Of a stretch of DNA of 64,000 nucleotides, positions 42,620-51,371 are shown piece after piece. The stretch is from Hymenobacter gelipurpurascens (GTDB lineage: Bacteria > Bacteroidota > Bacteroidia > Cytophagales > Hymenobacteraceae), in contig NZ_FYEW01000001.1 in assembly GCF_900187375.1 (NCBI RefSeq), positions 930,001-994,000 on the forward strand, written 5' to 3'. Under the pieces are notes generated by a model. That model saw nothing but the letters and a program-made list of their open reading frames with translations. It did not search any database and was not told the origin of the DNA. Both the position numbers and the translations under genes were made by a program. Positions within the stretch are counted from its first letter, which is position 1. The number at the start of each line of letters is the position of its first letter.

Positions 42620-44131
42620 ATGAAGAAAATCTCCAAGCTCCTGGTTGCCAACCGTGGCGAAATTGCGTTGCGCGTACTGCGCTCGGCCAAGGAAATGGGC
42701 ATCAAAACCGTGGCCATCTTCAGCGAAGCCGACCGCAACGCCCTACACGTGCGCTACGCCGATGAAGCCGTATGCGTAGGCCCACCCGCCAGCAAAGACA
42801 GCTATTTGCGCGGCGACAAGATACTGGAAGTGTGCCGCCAGCTCGGTGTCGATGCCATTCATCCAGGCTATGGCTTCCTGAGCGAAAACGCCGAGTTTGC
42901 CCGCCAGGTCACGGAGGCCGGTATTATTTTCGTAGGCCCCTCGCCGGAGGCCATGAACATTATGGGCGATAAGCTCTCGGCTAAGCAGGCCGTGAAAGCC
43001 TACAACATTCCGCTGGTACCCGGCACCGACGAGGCTATCAGCGACGTGGAGGAGGCCAAGCGCATTGCCGCCACGGTGGGCTTCCCCATCCTGATTAAGG
43101 CTTCAGCTGGCGGCGGCGGCAAAGGTATGCGCATCGTAAATTCGGCTGAGGATTTTGAGGAGCAGATGCAGCTGGCCATCAATGAGGCCACCTCAGCCTT
43201 CGGCGACGGCTCGGTGTTCATCGAGAAATTCGTGACCGGCCCGCGCCACATTGAGATTCAGGTGCTGGGCGATGAGCACGGCAATATTGTGTATCTGTTT
43301 GAGCGGGAATGCAGCATCCAGCGCCGCCACCAGAAGGTAATTGAGGAAGCACCCTCAGCCGTACTTACGCCCGAGCTGCGCGCCGAAATGGGCCGCTGCG
43401 CCGTAGACGTGGCCCGCGCCTGCGACTACACCGGCGCCGGCACAGTGGAGTTTCTGCTGGATGAGAACCGGAACTTCTACTTCCTGGAGATGAACACCCG
43501 CCTGCAGGTAGAGCACCCCGTTACGGAGCAGATTACTGGCCTAGATCTGGTGAAAGAGCAGATTAAGGTAGCCCAGGGCCAGCCCCTCTCCTTCCAGCAA
43601 GACGACCTGAAAATCAGCGGCCACGCCCTGGAGCTGCGCGTGTACGCCGAAGACCCGCAGAACAACTTTCTGCCCGACATCGGAACCCTCACCACCTACG
43701 TGCGCCCCCAGGGCCCCGGCGTGCGCGTCGACGACGGCTTCGAGCAAGGCATGGAGATTCCCATCTACTACGACCCCATGATTGCCAAGCTCGTGACCTT
43801 CGGCGCCGACCGTAAGGAGGCCATTGAGCGGATGCTGCGCGCCATCGACGAGTACCAGATTACCGGTATAGAAACCACGCTGGCCTTCGGCCGCTACGTG
43901 CTACAGCACCCTGCCTTCGTGAGCGGCAACTTCGACACCAACTTCATCCGCGACCATTTCCCGGCCGATGCGCTGAAGCCCGCCGCCCCCGACGAGGACA
44001 CCGCTAAGCTCGCCGCCGTGCTCACGGCCATGCTCCTGACGGATAAGAAACCTGGTGCTGTTACTGCTTCAACTGATACCCCGGCTGCAACCGATTCGGC
44101 ATGGCGCCGGAACCGGTTGGGTGTGCGCTAG
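42620..44131 (+). CDS. accC: AccC: acetyl-CoA carboxylase, biotin carboxylase subunit
   Basis: 503 residues. ATP-grasp enzyme that carboxylates biotin on BCCP for malonyl-CoA supply. Seen: LLVANRGEIALRVLRSAKEMGI, HPGYGFLSENAEFA, KASAGGGGKGMRIV (ATP loop), EIQVLGDEHGNIVYLFERECSIQRRHQK, EMNTRLQVEHPVTEQITG, and the C-terminal barrel. It is about 50 residues longer than E. coli AccC, with a low-complexity Ala/Thr tail; this longer form is usual in the phylum. No accB is next to it. Confidence 0.95.
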   Translation: MKKISKLLVANRGEIALRVLRSAKEMGIKTVAIFSEADRNALHVRYADEAVCVGPPASKDSYLRGDKILEVCRQLGVDAIHPGYGFLSENAEFARQVTEAGIIFVGPSPEAMNIMGDKLSAKQAVKAYNIPLVPGTDEAISDVEEAKRIAATVGFPILIKASAGGGGKGMRIVNSAEDFEEQMQLAINEATSAFGDGSVFIEKFVTGPRHIEIQVLGDEHGNIVYLFERECSIQRRHQKVIEEAPSAVLTPELRAEMGRCAVDVARACDYTGAGTVEFLLDENRNFYFLEMNTRLQVEHPVTEQITGLDLVKEQIKVAQGQPLSFQQDDLKISGHALELRVYAEDPQNNFLPDIGTLTTYVRPQGPGVRVDDGFEQGMEIPIYYDPMIAKLVTFGADRKEAIERMLRAIDEYQITGIETTLAFGRYVLQHPAFVSGNFDTNFIRDHFPADALKPAAPDEDTAKLAAVLTAMLLTDKKPGAVTASTDTPAATDSAWRRNRLGVR

Positions 44132-44145
44132 TACTATCTCACGAG

Positions 44146-44207
44146 AAAATAAAAGCCTTCACAAAGCTCGGTTGATTAGCACCGAGCTTTGTGAAGGCTT
44201 TTATTTT
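44146..44207. terminator. Long perfect terminator between accC and bshB1
   Basis: Arms 44146-44172 and 44181-44207 are perfectly complementary over 27 bp with an 8-nt loop, A-rich before and T-rich after. It serves convergent accC and bshB1. Unusually long for an intrinsic terminator. Confidence 0.9.
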
Positions 44208-44253
44208 TCACTGGCTCACTTTTCGAAGAAGTTTACAATACTCTACATCCTCT

Positions 44254-44973
44254 CTATATCAACTCCGTAATCTCCCGCACACCCAACGGCCGCTCACGGG
44301 TGAAGCCTTCACCAAATTCAACTCCTATCAGGTGGCCGAACTCGCGGGCGCGGGCTTCCATGAAGTTGCTGAAAACGGGCGTGGATAGGTAGGTATTCGG
44401 TTCCGTGCTTTCGGGGTCGTGGAACTGGGTGCGGTAGGCCTGTATGCTTTCCCACTTCGTAGGCCAGTGCGCCGTGATGTCCACCACAAAGTCAGCCGGA
44501 ATCTGGCGGTCCTGGATGTAGTGAAACACCAGGCGAGGGCGCCAGGGCTGTTGGGGCTGCCCATCTTGGCCGAGCGTTTCAATCATGCGTAGGCCACTCA
44601 AGAAGCACGACTCCGACGCCAGCTGAGCACCGCGCCCGTGGTCGGGGTGCCGGTCGTGGATGGCGTTGCAGAGCACAATATCGGGTTGGTAGCGGCGCAG
44701 GGCGGCAATAACGGGCAGCTGGTGCTCCCGGTCGTTGCGGAAGAAGCCATCGGGCAGGCCTAGGTTTTCGCGCACTGATAGACCTAGAATACGGCTGGCT
44801 GTTTCCGCTTCGTGGGCGCGGGTGGTAGGTGTACCACGCGAGCCTAACTCACCCCGCGTAAAATCCACAATCCCGATTTTCTTGCCCGCTGCTGCTGCTG
44901 CCAGCAGCGTGCCTGAGCAGGACATTTCTACATCATCGGGGTGGGCGCCAAAGGCCAGAATATCAAGCTTCAT
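44254..44973 (-). CDS. bshB1: BshB1: bacillithiol biosynthesis deacetylase
   Basis: 239 residues, PIG-L/LmbE zinc deacetylase. Removes acetyl from GlcNAc-malate in bacillithiol synthesis. Zinc motifs: AFGAHPDDVE at the start and HDRHPDHGRGA near residue 110; DFTRGELGSRGTPTTRAHEAETA is the typical BshB1 block. The start is ATG 44973 (MKLDILAFG); the longer frame to 45030 is not conserved. A TACTTTTG box lies 103 bp upstream. bshA and bshC are not in this window. Confidence 0.94.
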   Translation of the reverse strand: MKLDILAFGAHPDDVEMSCSGTLLAAAAAGKKIGIVDFTRGELGSRGTPTTRAHEAETASRILGLSVRENLGLPDGFFRNDREHQLPVIAALRRYQPDIVLCNAIHDRHPDHGRGAQLASESCFLSGLRMIETLGQDGQPQQPWRPRLVFHYIQDRQIPADFVVDITAHWPTKWESIQAYRTQFHDPESTEPNTYLSTPVFSNFMEARAREFGHLIGVEFGEGFTRERPLGVREITELI

Positions 44974-45075
44974 ACAGGAAATATGCGGATCAAAGAAAAC
45001 AAGCAAAGTCCGGAGCCAGCTTTTACCCAACTCTAGGCCACTTGGTTGCTTACTTTCTCAGAGTAAGCAAGGCGC

Positions 45076-45083
45076 AAAAGTAC
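45076..45083 (-). promoter_or_regulatory. TAnnTTTG -7 element upstream of bshB1
   Basis: TACTTTTG on the minus strand, about 100 bp before the bshB1 ATG and just past the strong hairpin at 45101. Confidence 0.4.
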
Positions 45084-45100
45084 AGGTTAGCCAGCAGAGT

Positions 45101-45162
45101 GGCCTAGAACAGAAAAAGCCCTTGCCAGTAATTCAGCAAGGGCTTTTTCTGTTCTAGGCCAG
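45101..45162 (-). terminator. 26-bp perfect terminator hairpin with TGGCCTAG/CTAGGCCA at its base
   Basis: Arms 45101-45126 and 45137-45162 are perfectly complementary, with a 10-nt loop. The outermost 8 bp are TGGCCTAG and CTAGGCCA, the abundant genomic motif as an inverted pair. The inner part AAAAAGCCCTTGC/GCAAGGGCTTTTT is a normal terminator stem. It follows the M23 peptidase gene. Confidence 0.88.
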
Positions 45163-45174
45163 TACTTGAGCCGG

Positions 45175-46311
45175 CTACTTAATGCGAAGTGTGCGGCCCA
45201 CCCGTAGCACGGCCGTGCCCCCATTGAGGCGCCGAATCTGGGCCTGCGATACGCCGTATTTGTCGGCAATTTCTGACAGCGTATCACCGCTCCGGATCTT
45301 GTGCGAAACAATCCGGCGGGCCTGCGTAGGCTTGCCACTGCTGCTGCGGCTGGAGCTGCCGCCGCTAGCTGCGCCCGGCACGCTGCCTCCCTTATAGCGC
45401 AACGATTTGCTGTAGTACGCAAATAAAGCCGAGGTAATCTGGAAGTTATCCTTGATGAGGCGGTAGTCCGGGAAGTCATACATCCGCTCCGGGTCAATGG
45501 GGTTGCCCTCGTAGCGTACTTCAAAATGCAGGTGTGAGCCGGTGCTACGGCCCGTGCTGCCGCCCCAACCGATCAGCTGCCCGGCTTTCACAAAAGTACC
45601 CGGCGTAACCAGCGACTTTTGCAAGTGCCCATAAAGTGTCTCGATGCCGTTGTAATGGCGTACCAGAATGTAGTTGCCATAGCCGGAGCCATCCCATTTT
45701 ACAATGCGCACCACCCCGTCAAACGCGGCCTTCACAGAGTCTCCGGTTTCCAAATCCAGGTCTACACCATAGTGCCAACGGTAGCCCCGAAAGCCGAAAT
45801 CCGACGTCATGGGGGTTTTTACCAAGGGCATTTTGGCGTAACGCTGGTTGGCCGGGTCGGTCAGCTTCAGGTTCAGAGTATCCTTGATCCGGCGGCCATC
45901 TACCCGGTACGGGTTGATATTGTGCGTATCCCAGATGGCATAGTAGCCGGCCACCTGAATCCAGGAAGAGTCTATTTTAACTTCTTCCTTTACCTCAACA
46001 ATGTGCTGCCCCCCTTCATTCAAGGAAGAAGTATCCTCACTAACGATGGAGAGCTTTTTAGCTGGATTAAAGAAGATCGACTTCGCCGCATCCGAGCCCT
46101 CATCCGGCAACTCCTCCGTCTCAATAAGGATGGTGGTATCGGGCCGCACGTAGCGGATGGTGGGCGATTTTATGCGAAAGAAATCGTTTCGCTTGCCAGG
46201 AGAGCCAGACTTTGCCTTCGGCTCGGGTACTTTACGCCGCTGGGCAAGCAGCTGGCCGGGCAAGCCAATAAACAGCCCGATCAGTAGCAGCGGCAGCAGC
46301 CAGAATTTCAC
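45175..46311 (-). CDS. M23 family metallopeptidase with C-terminal LysM domain
   Basis: About 378 residues: signal peptide (KFWLLPLLLIGLFIGLPGQLLAQ), a linker region (about 25-150), an M23 zinc endopeptidase (about 155-270; MTSDFGFRGYRWHYGVDLDLETGD, YGHLQKSL, STGSHLHFEVRY) and a LysM domain at the end (about 330-378; HKIRSGDTLSEIADKYGVSQAQIRRLNG). It should cut peptidoglycan cross-links in the periplasm. No ATG is near the signal peptide; GTG 46311 fits best (TTG 46329 is the alternative). A TTCAC repeat arm lies just upstream. Confidence 0.92.
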   Translation of the reverse strand: MKFWLLPLLLIGLFIGLPGQLLAQRRKVPEPKAKSGSPGKRNDFFRIKSPTIRYVRPDTTILIETEELPDEGSDAAKSIFFNPAKKLSIVSEDTSSLNEGGQHIVEVKEEVKIDSSWIQVAGYYAIWDTHNINPYRVDGRRIKDTLNLKLTDPANQRYAKMPLVKTPMTSDFGFRGYRWHYGVDLDLETGDSVKAAFDGVVRIVKWDGSGYGNYILVRHYNGIETLYGHLQKSLVTPGTFVKAGQLIGWGGSTGRSTGSHLHFEVRYEGNPIDPERMYDFPDYRLIKDNFQITSALFAYYSKSLRYKGGSVPGAASGGSSSRSSSGKPTQARRIVSHKIRSGDTLSEIADKYGVSQAQIRRLNGGTAVLRVGRTLRIK

Positions 46312-46337
46312 AAATTGGAGCAAGAGCAAGTAAATGA

Positions 46338-46446
46338 GATGGTGAAATAGTGAAGTAGCAAGAAGTGAAATGGTGAACTAACGCGGTACTAGCACATTTA
46401 GCGCAACCGCAACGGCTAGTTCACCATTTCACTATCTCACTATTTC
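46338..46446. repeat. TTCAC/GTGAA inverted repeat between trxB and the M23 gene
   Basis: AGTGAAATGGTGAACTA (46364-46380) pairs perfectly over 17 bp with 46417-46433; further out GAAATAGTGA (46344-46353) pairs with TCACTATTTC (46437-46446). Both arms are period-8 GTGAA units. One arm abuts the M23 start, the other the trxB stop, the same layout as between exbB and exbD. Confidence 0.85.
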
Positions 46447-46448
46447 AT

Positions 46449-47396
46449 CTAATGGTCTCCGAGAGCTGCCAGATAGCGCTCCGCGTCCAGCGCAGCCATG
46501 CAGCCAGAGCCAGCCGCCGTAACCGCCTGACGGTACGTGTAGTCCTGCACATCGCCGCAGGCAAACACACCATCAACATTCGTTTTGGCTGTACCAGGCA
46601 ACGTCTTCAGATAACCCTGCTCATCATGGTGCAGATAGGGCTGGAAAATCTTGGAGTTCGGCTCGTGACCAATGGCTACGAAGAACCCCTCAACGGCTAA
46701 GTCGCGCGTTTCGTGTGTCAGTACATTTTTTACGCGCACCGCTTCTACTGCGTGCTCGCCTAGAATCTCGTCGGTCACAGTATTCCAGAGCACCTCAATC
46801 TTGGGATTATCGAGTACGCGCTTCTGCATGATTTTAGAAGCCCGCATCTCTCCTTTGCGAACAATCATGTACACTTTGTTGCAGAGGTTGGCCAGATACG
46901 TAGCTTCCTCCGCGGCCGTGTCTCCAGCCCCTACAATCACGACATCTTTGCCGCGGTAAAAGAATCCGTCGCAGACGGCACAGGCCGACACACCCGAACC
47001 ATTTAGGCGTTGCTCGGAGGGCAGGCCTAGCCACTTGGCCGAAGCCCCAGTTGCAATAATGACGGTGTCCGCTGTCAACTCCAGCTGCTCATCAATTGTT
47101 ACGCGGTGTGGATGGCCCGAAAAGTCTACGGCCGTGGCGATACCGTAGCGGATATCAGTGCCGAAACGAGCCGCCTGCTTCTTCAGGTCCTCCATCATTT
47201 CCGGCCCCATGATACCGTCAGGGTAGCCCGGAAAATTCTCTACGTCATTCGTAATCGTCAGCTGCCCACCGGGCTGCAACCCCTGATACATAACGGGCTG
47301 CATATTAGCACGCGCAGCATAAATAGCTGCTGTATAGCCAGCTGGCCCAGAACCGATAATCAAACACTTTATGTGTTTGGGGGTGGTGTTCTCCAT
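46449..47396 (-). CDS. trxB: TrxB: thioredoxin-disulfide reductase
   Basis: 315 residues, FAD/NADPH flavoenzyme. Seen: LIIGSGPAGYTAAIYAARA (FAD site), redox pair CAVC followed by DGFFYRG, VIVGAGDTAAEEATYLA (NADPH site), and VFACGDVQDYTYRQAVTAAGSGCMAALDAE. Start ATG 47396 (MENTTPKHIKCLIIG); six codons further upstream are open but not needed. A TACCTTTG box lies 56 bp upstream. Confidence 0.96.
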   Translation of the reverse strand: MENTTPKHIKCLIIGSGPAGYTAAIYAARANMQPVMYQGLQPGGQLTITNDVENFPGYPDGIMGPEMMEDLKKQAARFGTDIRYGIATAVDFSGHPHRVTIDEQLELTADTVIIATGASAKWLGLPSEQRLNGSGVSACAVCDGFFYRGKDVVIVGAGDTAAEEATYLANLCNKVYMIVRKGEMRASKIMQKRVLDNPKIEVLWNTVTDEILGEHAVEAVRVKNVLTHETRDLAVEGFFVAIGHEPNSKIFQPYLHHDEQGYLKTLPGTAKTNVDGVFACGDVQDYTYRQAVTAAGSGCMAALDAERYLAALGDH

Positions 47397-47451
47397 AAGT
47401 GTGAAAAAGCGCACGCTACAGCCTGCGCCATGAGAGGTTGAATTGGGAGTG

Positions 47452-47459
47452 CAAAGGTA
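47452..47459 (-). promoter_or_regulatory. TAnnTTTG -7 element for trxB
   Basis: TACCTTTG on the minus strand, 56 bp before the trxB ATG; no clear -33 box. Confidence 0.4.
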
Positions 47460-47523
47460 ATAGTTGCCGCGCGAGGTTTGTCCGCTGAAATAACGGCATA
47501 CCTCTAGGCCACTGCTTTACAAC

Positions 47524-47555
47524 AAAAAACCCCAACGGTAAGGTCGGGGTTTTTT
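47524..47555 (-). terminator. Terminator after rpoD
   Basis: 10-bp perfect stem AAAAAACCCC/GGGGTTTTTT (47524-47533 with 47546-47555), 12-nt loop, 18 bp after the rpoD stop. Long U-tract in the minus transcript. Confidence 0.92.
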
Positions 47556-47572
47556 GGTATCGTGGGTAAAAA

Positions 47573-48436
47573 TTACCCCAGGTAAGGCTTCAGGGCCTTG
47601 CTACGCGACGTATGGCGCAAGCGGCGAATAGCCTTTTCCTTGATCTGACGAACCCGCTCACGGGTCAGGTTGAACTTCTCGCCAATCTCCTCAAGGGTGA
47701 GGGAATGCTCGCCGTTCAAGCCAAAATAGAGCGTGATTACATCGGCTTCGCGCTTCGTGAGCGTGCTTAAGGCGCGCTGTACTTCCTTACGGAGCGAGTC
47801 ATTCATCAGGCCCGTATCCGGCGACTCTTCGTCCTCATTTTCGAGTACGTCGAGCAGGCGGTTCTCCTCGCCTTGCACGAAGGGAGCATCCACGGATACG
47901 TGGCGGCCAGAGATTTTCAGGGTATCAACTACTTCAGAAGTAGTCAGCTCCAATACTTCGGCAATTTCTTCGGGCGAAGGTTCACGCTCGAATTTCTGCT
48001 CCAGCTCGGAGAACGATTTGCTGATTTTGTTCAATGAGCCTACCCGGTTTAGGGGCAGACGCACAATGCGCGATTGTTCCGCTAGCGCTTGCAGAATGGA
48101 CTGGCGAATCCACCATACGGCGTAAGAAATGAACTTAAAGCCGCGGGTTTCGTCGAAGCGCTTAGCCGCTTTGATCAAGCCGAGGTTGCCCTCATTGATC
48201 AAGTCGCCCAGCGATAAGCCTTGGTTCTGGTACTGCTTAGCCACCGACACCACGAAGCGTAGGTTGGCTTTGGTCAGTTTTTCCAGCGCCTGCTGGTCAC
48301 CTTCCTTAATGCGTTGCGCCAGCGTTACCTCCTCATCGGGGGTTAGCAGATCGACCTTGCCAATTTCCTGGAGGTATTTATCCAGCGACTGGCTTTCGCG
48401 GTTGGTAATCTGCTTGCTGATTTTTAGCTGTCTCAT
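47573..48436 (-). CDS. rpoD: Primary RNA polymerase sigma factor (SigA/RpoD type)
   Basis: 287 residues, the short primary sigma of Bacteroidota that lacks region 1.1. Region 1.2 ([25 protein letters not shown]), region 2 ([54 protein letters not shown]), region 3, and region 4 with the helix-turn-helix ([30 protein letters not shown]) are intact. Start ATG 48436 ([10 protein letters not shown]). It reads promoters of the TTTG/TAnnTTTG kind, which are found in this window. Confidence 0.96.
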   Translation of the reverse strand: MRQLKISKQITNRESQSLDKYLQEIGKVDLLTPDEEVTLAQRIKEGDQQALEKLTKANLRFVVSVAKQYQNQGLSLGDLINEGNLGLIKAAKRFDETRGFKFISYAVWWIRQSILQALAEQSRIVRLPLNRVGSLNKISKSFSELEQKFEREPSPEEIAEVLELTTSEVVDTLKISGRHVSVDAPFVQGEENRLLDVLENEDEESPDTGLMNDSLRKEVQRALSTLTKREADVITLYFGLNGEHSLTLEEIGEKFNLTRERVRQIKEKAIRRLRHTSRSKALKPYLG

Positions 48437-48572
48437 TGCGGGCGCGAGAGAATTGAATTGTTGATGCTTGGAAACGTCGTGTTGATCCGGTATACGAAGG
48501 ATACCCAAACGCGGGTACCGGGGTCAGTTGTGAGCAACACCCCGATACCCGCGAAAGTTCGGCAGCTTCTAT

Positions 48573-50732
48573 CTATGCGGCGCCGTTTGAGTCGGCAGCG
48601 CGCTCCGGTTTCGGCAGCAACACTTTCCGCGAGAGACGGTACTTACCGGTTTTCTTGTCGATATCCAGCAGTTTCACGTCAATTTCCTGACCTACTTCCA
48701 GTACGCCTTCCAGCGCAGCGAGGCGCTCATGCGAAACTTCGGAGATATGCAGCAGGCCATCTTTGCCCGGCATAATCTCTACGAAAGCACCATAGGGCTG
48801 AATGCTGCGCACTTTGCCTTTGTAGGTAGCACCAATTTCCGGTACGGCTGCAATTGCCTGAATCCGGTCGATAGCGGCCTGCATATCTTCCTGATTGGAA
48901 GCGTAGATGCTTACGTGCCCTTTCTCGTCCTTCTCCTCGATGATAACTGTAGCGTTAGTATCCTTCTGGATCTGCTGAATCACCTTGCCACCTGGCCCGA
49001 TTACCGCACCGATAAACTCTTTATCGATGAGCATCTTGTGCGAACGGGGCGTGTGAGGCTTCAACTCAGCAGCCGGCTGGCTGATAGTCTTGGCCATCTC
49101 CCGCAGGATATGCAAACGACCTTCGCGAGCTTGGTGCAGAGCGGCCGTCATGATTTCGCTGCTCAAGCCCTGGATTTTGATGTCCATCTGGCAAGCCACG
49201 ATACCTTTTTCGGTGCCGGTTACTTTGAAGTCCATGTCGCCGAGGTGGTCCTCGTCGCCCAGAATATCTGAAAGCACGGCGTATTCGCCGGTTTCTTTAT
49301 CCTGCACAAGCCCCATAGCAATACCCGATACGGCAGCGCGTACTGGAATACCAGCATCCATGAGAGCCATCGAACCAGCGCATACCGTAGCCATCGACGA
49401 AGAGCCGTTCGACTCCAGGATGTCCGACACAATGCGGATAGTATAGGGGTTTTCGTCGTCGGAAGGCATTACCTTCTTCAACGAGCGCAGGGCCAGGTTG
49501 CCGTGGCCAATTTCCCGGCGGCCGGGGCCGCGGTTAGGCTTTACTTCACCGGTCGAGAAGGCCGGGAAGTTATAGTGCAGCATGAACTTGCTGTAGCCTG
49601 AGGTCATGGCCGTATCGATAATCTGCTCATCGAGCTTAGTACCGAGAGCTACCGTGGTCAACGACTGAGTTTCGCCGCGGGTGAACAGGGCCGAGCCATG
49701 AGCACCGGGCAGGTAGTTCACTTCGCTCCAGATAGGGCGAATCTGGGTCAGGGCGCGGCCGTCGAGACGGGTACGCTCCTTAATCATCATGTCGCGGATA
49801 GCTTTCTTCTCAGCCGAAGAGTAATAACGGCCGAACATTTTCATATCCAGCTCAGGCTGCTCTTCCAGCAGTTTCTCCGTCAACGACTTTTTGATGGCAC
49901 CGAAGCCTTCCTTGCGGCCGGCTTTGCTGGTGTTACCCGACTGCGCTACTTTGTACGCGTGCTCATACACACCTTCGTGAATGCGCTTCTTCAGGTCGTC
50001 GTTTTCTTCGTACTTCGGATACTCGCGCTTTACATGGGATTTCTCCACTTCAGCAGCCAGCTCCAGCTGTACGCGCACTTGTTCTTTGATGGCTTCATGA
50101 GCGTAGGCAATGGCTTCTACCATTTCCTCTTCGCTCACTTCGTTCATTTCGCCTTCTACCATGGCTACCGAATCAGCGGTAGCGCCTACAATCAGGTCGA
50201 TGTCGGCGCGGGCAATGTCAGCGGTCAGGGGGTTGATTTGCAGCTTGCCGTCGATGCGAGCCACGCGTACTTCCGAAATCGGACCCGCAAAAGGAATATC
50301 AGAAATAGCCAGAGCAGCCGAAGCAGCCAGGGCGGCCAGCGCATCAGGCTGCACCGTTTTATCAGCCGAAATCAGGGTAATCATCACCTGCACCTCGTAA
50401 TGATAATCCTTGGGGAACATCGGGCGCAGGATGCGGTCTACGATGCGGCATACCAAGATTTCGTAGTCGGACAGGCGACCTTCCCGACGCTGGAACGAGC
50501 CAGGAATATTGCCGGCACCACCAAATTTCTCCTGATAATCTACCGACAGCGGCAGGAAATCCACGTCGCCACGGGAGCTGGGCTGCGAAACGACCGTAGC
50601 GAGCAGCATGGCATCGCCAAGGCGCACCACCACGGCGCCATCGGCGAACTTGGCCAGCTTGCCGGTTTCGAGGGAAATCTGCCGGCCATCAGGCAGGGTA
50701 ATGTGTTTGGTAACCGCGGTGTAGTTGGGCAT
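48573..50732 (-). CDS. pnp: Polynucleotide phosphorylase
   Basis: 719 residues. 3'-5' phosphorolytic RNase. Two RNase PH domains (about 10-145 and 325-460; FLPLSVDYQEKFGGAGNIPGSFQRREGR and GETQSLTTVALGTKLDEQIID), a helical linker, a KH domain (EFIGAVIGPGGKVIQQIQKDT) and an S1 domain (GATYKGKVRSIQPYGAFVEIMPGKDGLLHISEVSHER). Start ATG 50732 (MPNYTAVTKHI). It follows rpsO, the common rpsO-pnp order, after the rpsO terminator. Confidence 0.97.
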   Translation of the reverse strand: MPNYTAVTKHITLPDGRQISLETGKLAKFADGAVVVRLGDAMLLATVVSQPSSRGDVDFLPLSVDYQEKFGGAGNIPGSFQRREGRLSDYEILVCRIVDRILRPMFPKDYHYEVQVMITLISADKTVQPDALAALAASAALAISDIPFAGPISEVRVARIDGKLQINPLTADIARADIDLIVGATADSVAMVEGEMNEVSEEEMVEAIAYAHEAIKEQVRVQLELAAEVEKSHVKREYPKYEENDDLKKRIHEGVYEHAYKVAQSGNTSKAGRKEGFGAIKKSLTEKLLEEQPELDMKMFGRYYSSAEKKAIRDMMIKERTRLDGRALTQIRPIWSEVNYLPGAHGSALFTRGETQSLTTVALGTKLDEQIIDTAMTSGYSKFMLHYNFPAFSTGEVKPNRGPGRREIGHGNLALRSLKKVMPSDDENPYTIRIVSDILESNGSSSMATVCAGSMALMDAGIPVRAAVSGIAMGLVQDKETGEYAVLSDILGDEDHLGDMDFKVTGTEKGIVACQMDIKIQGLSSEIMTAALHQAREGRLHILREMAKTISQPAAELKPHTPRSHKMLIDKEFIGAVIGPGGKVIQQIQKDTNATVIIEEKDEKGHVSIYASNQEDMQAAIDRIQAIAAVPEIGATYKGKVRSIQPYGAFVEIMPGKDGLLHISEVSHERLAALEGVLEVGQEIDVKLLDIDKKTGKYRLSRKVLLPKPERAADSNGAA

Positions 50733-50875
50733 CTTATGGTTTGCTTGAAAAAGCGACAGCGGGCGAGCAGCCAAAAAAACAGACCTAGGAAAGGTCTATT
50801 TTACTCTAAAAGTTCTTTCTGCGAAAAGGTACAGATTCAGGGCGTTAGCAACTAGAAACTGCCCGGATAAAAAAA

Positions 50876-50912
50876 GAGCAGGGAACCTTCCGGTTTGGAA
50901 GGCTCCCTGCTC
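50876..50912 (-). terminator. Terminator between rpsO and pnp
   Basis: Stem GAGCAGGGA/TCCCTGCTC (50876-50884 with 50904-50912) and an inner CCTTCC/GGAAGG pair, followed in the minus transcript by a seven-U tract. In E. coli a leaky terminator and RNase III site also lie here. Confidence 0.88.
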
Positions 50913-50924
50913 CAGCGAGGCGGG

Positions 50925-51200
50925 CTACTTGCGAATACCCAGCTCCTTGATGATGGCGCGGTAGCGGTTAATCTCGCGGTGCTGCAGGTAATCCAGCATG
51001 CGGCGACGCTTACCAACGAGCTTCAGCAGACCCAAACGAGTCGAGAAGTCTTTCTTGTTTACCTTCAGGTGCTCCGTCAGGTGGTTGATGCGGTGCGTGA
51101 ACAGTGCAATTTGCGATTCAGCGGAACCAGTGTCGTTAGACGTCTTCTGGAGGCTGTTCTTCTCGAAAATAGCCTGTTTTGCTTCGGTAGTGAGTTTCAT
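50925..51200 (-). CDS. rpsO: 30S ribosomal protein S15
   Basis: 91 residues, normal length. Seen: [48 protein letters not shown]. Binds 16S rRNA helix 20-22. No Shine-Dalgarno is visible, as for most genes here. The leader holds a hairpin plus U-rich tract (51254-51272). Confidence 0.97.
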   Translation of the reverse strand: MKLTTEAKQAIFEKNSLQKTSNDTGSAESQIALFTHRINHLTEHLKVNKKDFSTRLGLLKLVGKRRRMLDYLQHREINRYRAIIKELGIRK

Positions 51201-51253
51201 CGGCAGATAGGTTTCCCCCGTCCTGGATTTAAGATGAAAAAAGAAAAATTGAA

Positions 51254-51284
51254 CACCCCAAACCTTGGGGTGGGCGCAAAGGTA
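51254..51284 (-). promoter_or_regulatory. rpsO promoter box and 5'-terminal hairpin
   Basis: TACCTTTG (51284-51277, minus strand) is an exact -7 box. Right after it comes an 8-bp stem CACCCCAA/TTGGGGTG (51254-51261 with 51265-51272), then a U-rich stretch. The hairpin would sit at the very 5' end of the rpsO mRNA, or end the upstream permease transcript. Confidence 0.55.
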
Positions 51285-51371
51285 CGGTTTTTTGGGAGGA
51301 ACCTGCTAGGCCAGTCTTAGAAGTTTTTGCAGCATTTCTTGGCGGCCCTCTCCTGCTGCACTGGCCTAGGC

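Noticed and set aside
42286..42738. 150-codon minus-strand frame in the AONS-accC gap
   Set aside because: It covers the accC start in antisense and the promoter boxes; no homology.
49698..50855. 385-codon open frame on the plus strand
   Set aside because: It is antisense to pnp, whose protein is fully conserved; the frame is open only because of codon bias.
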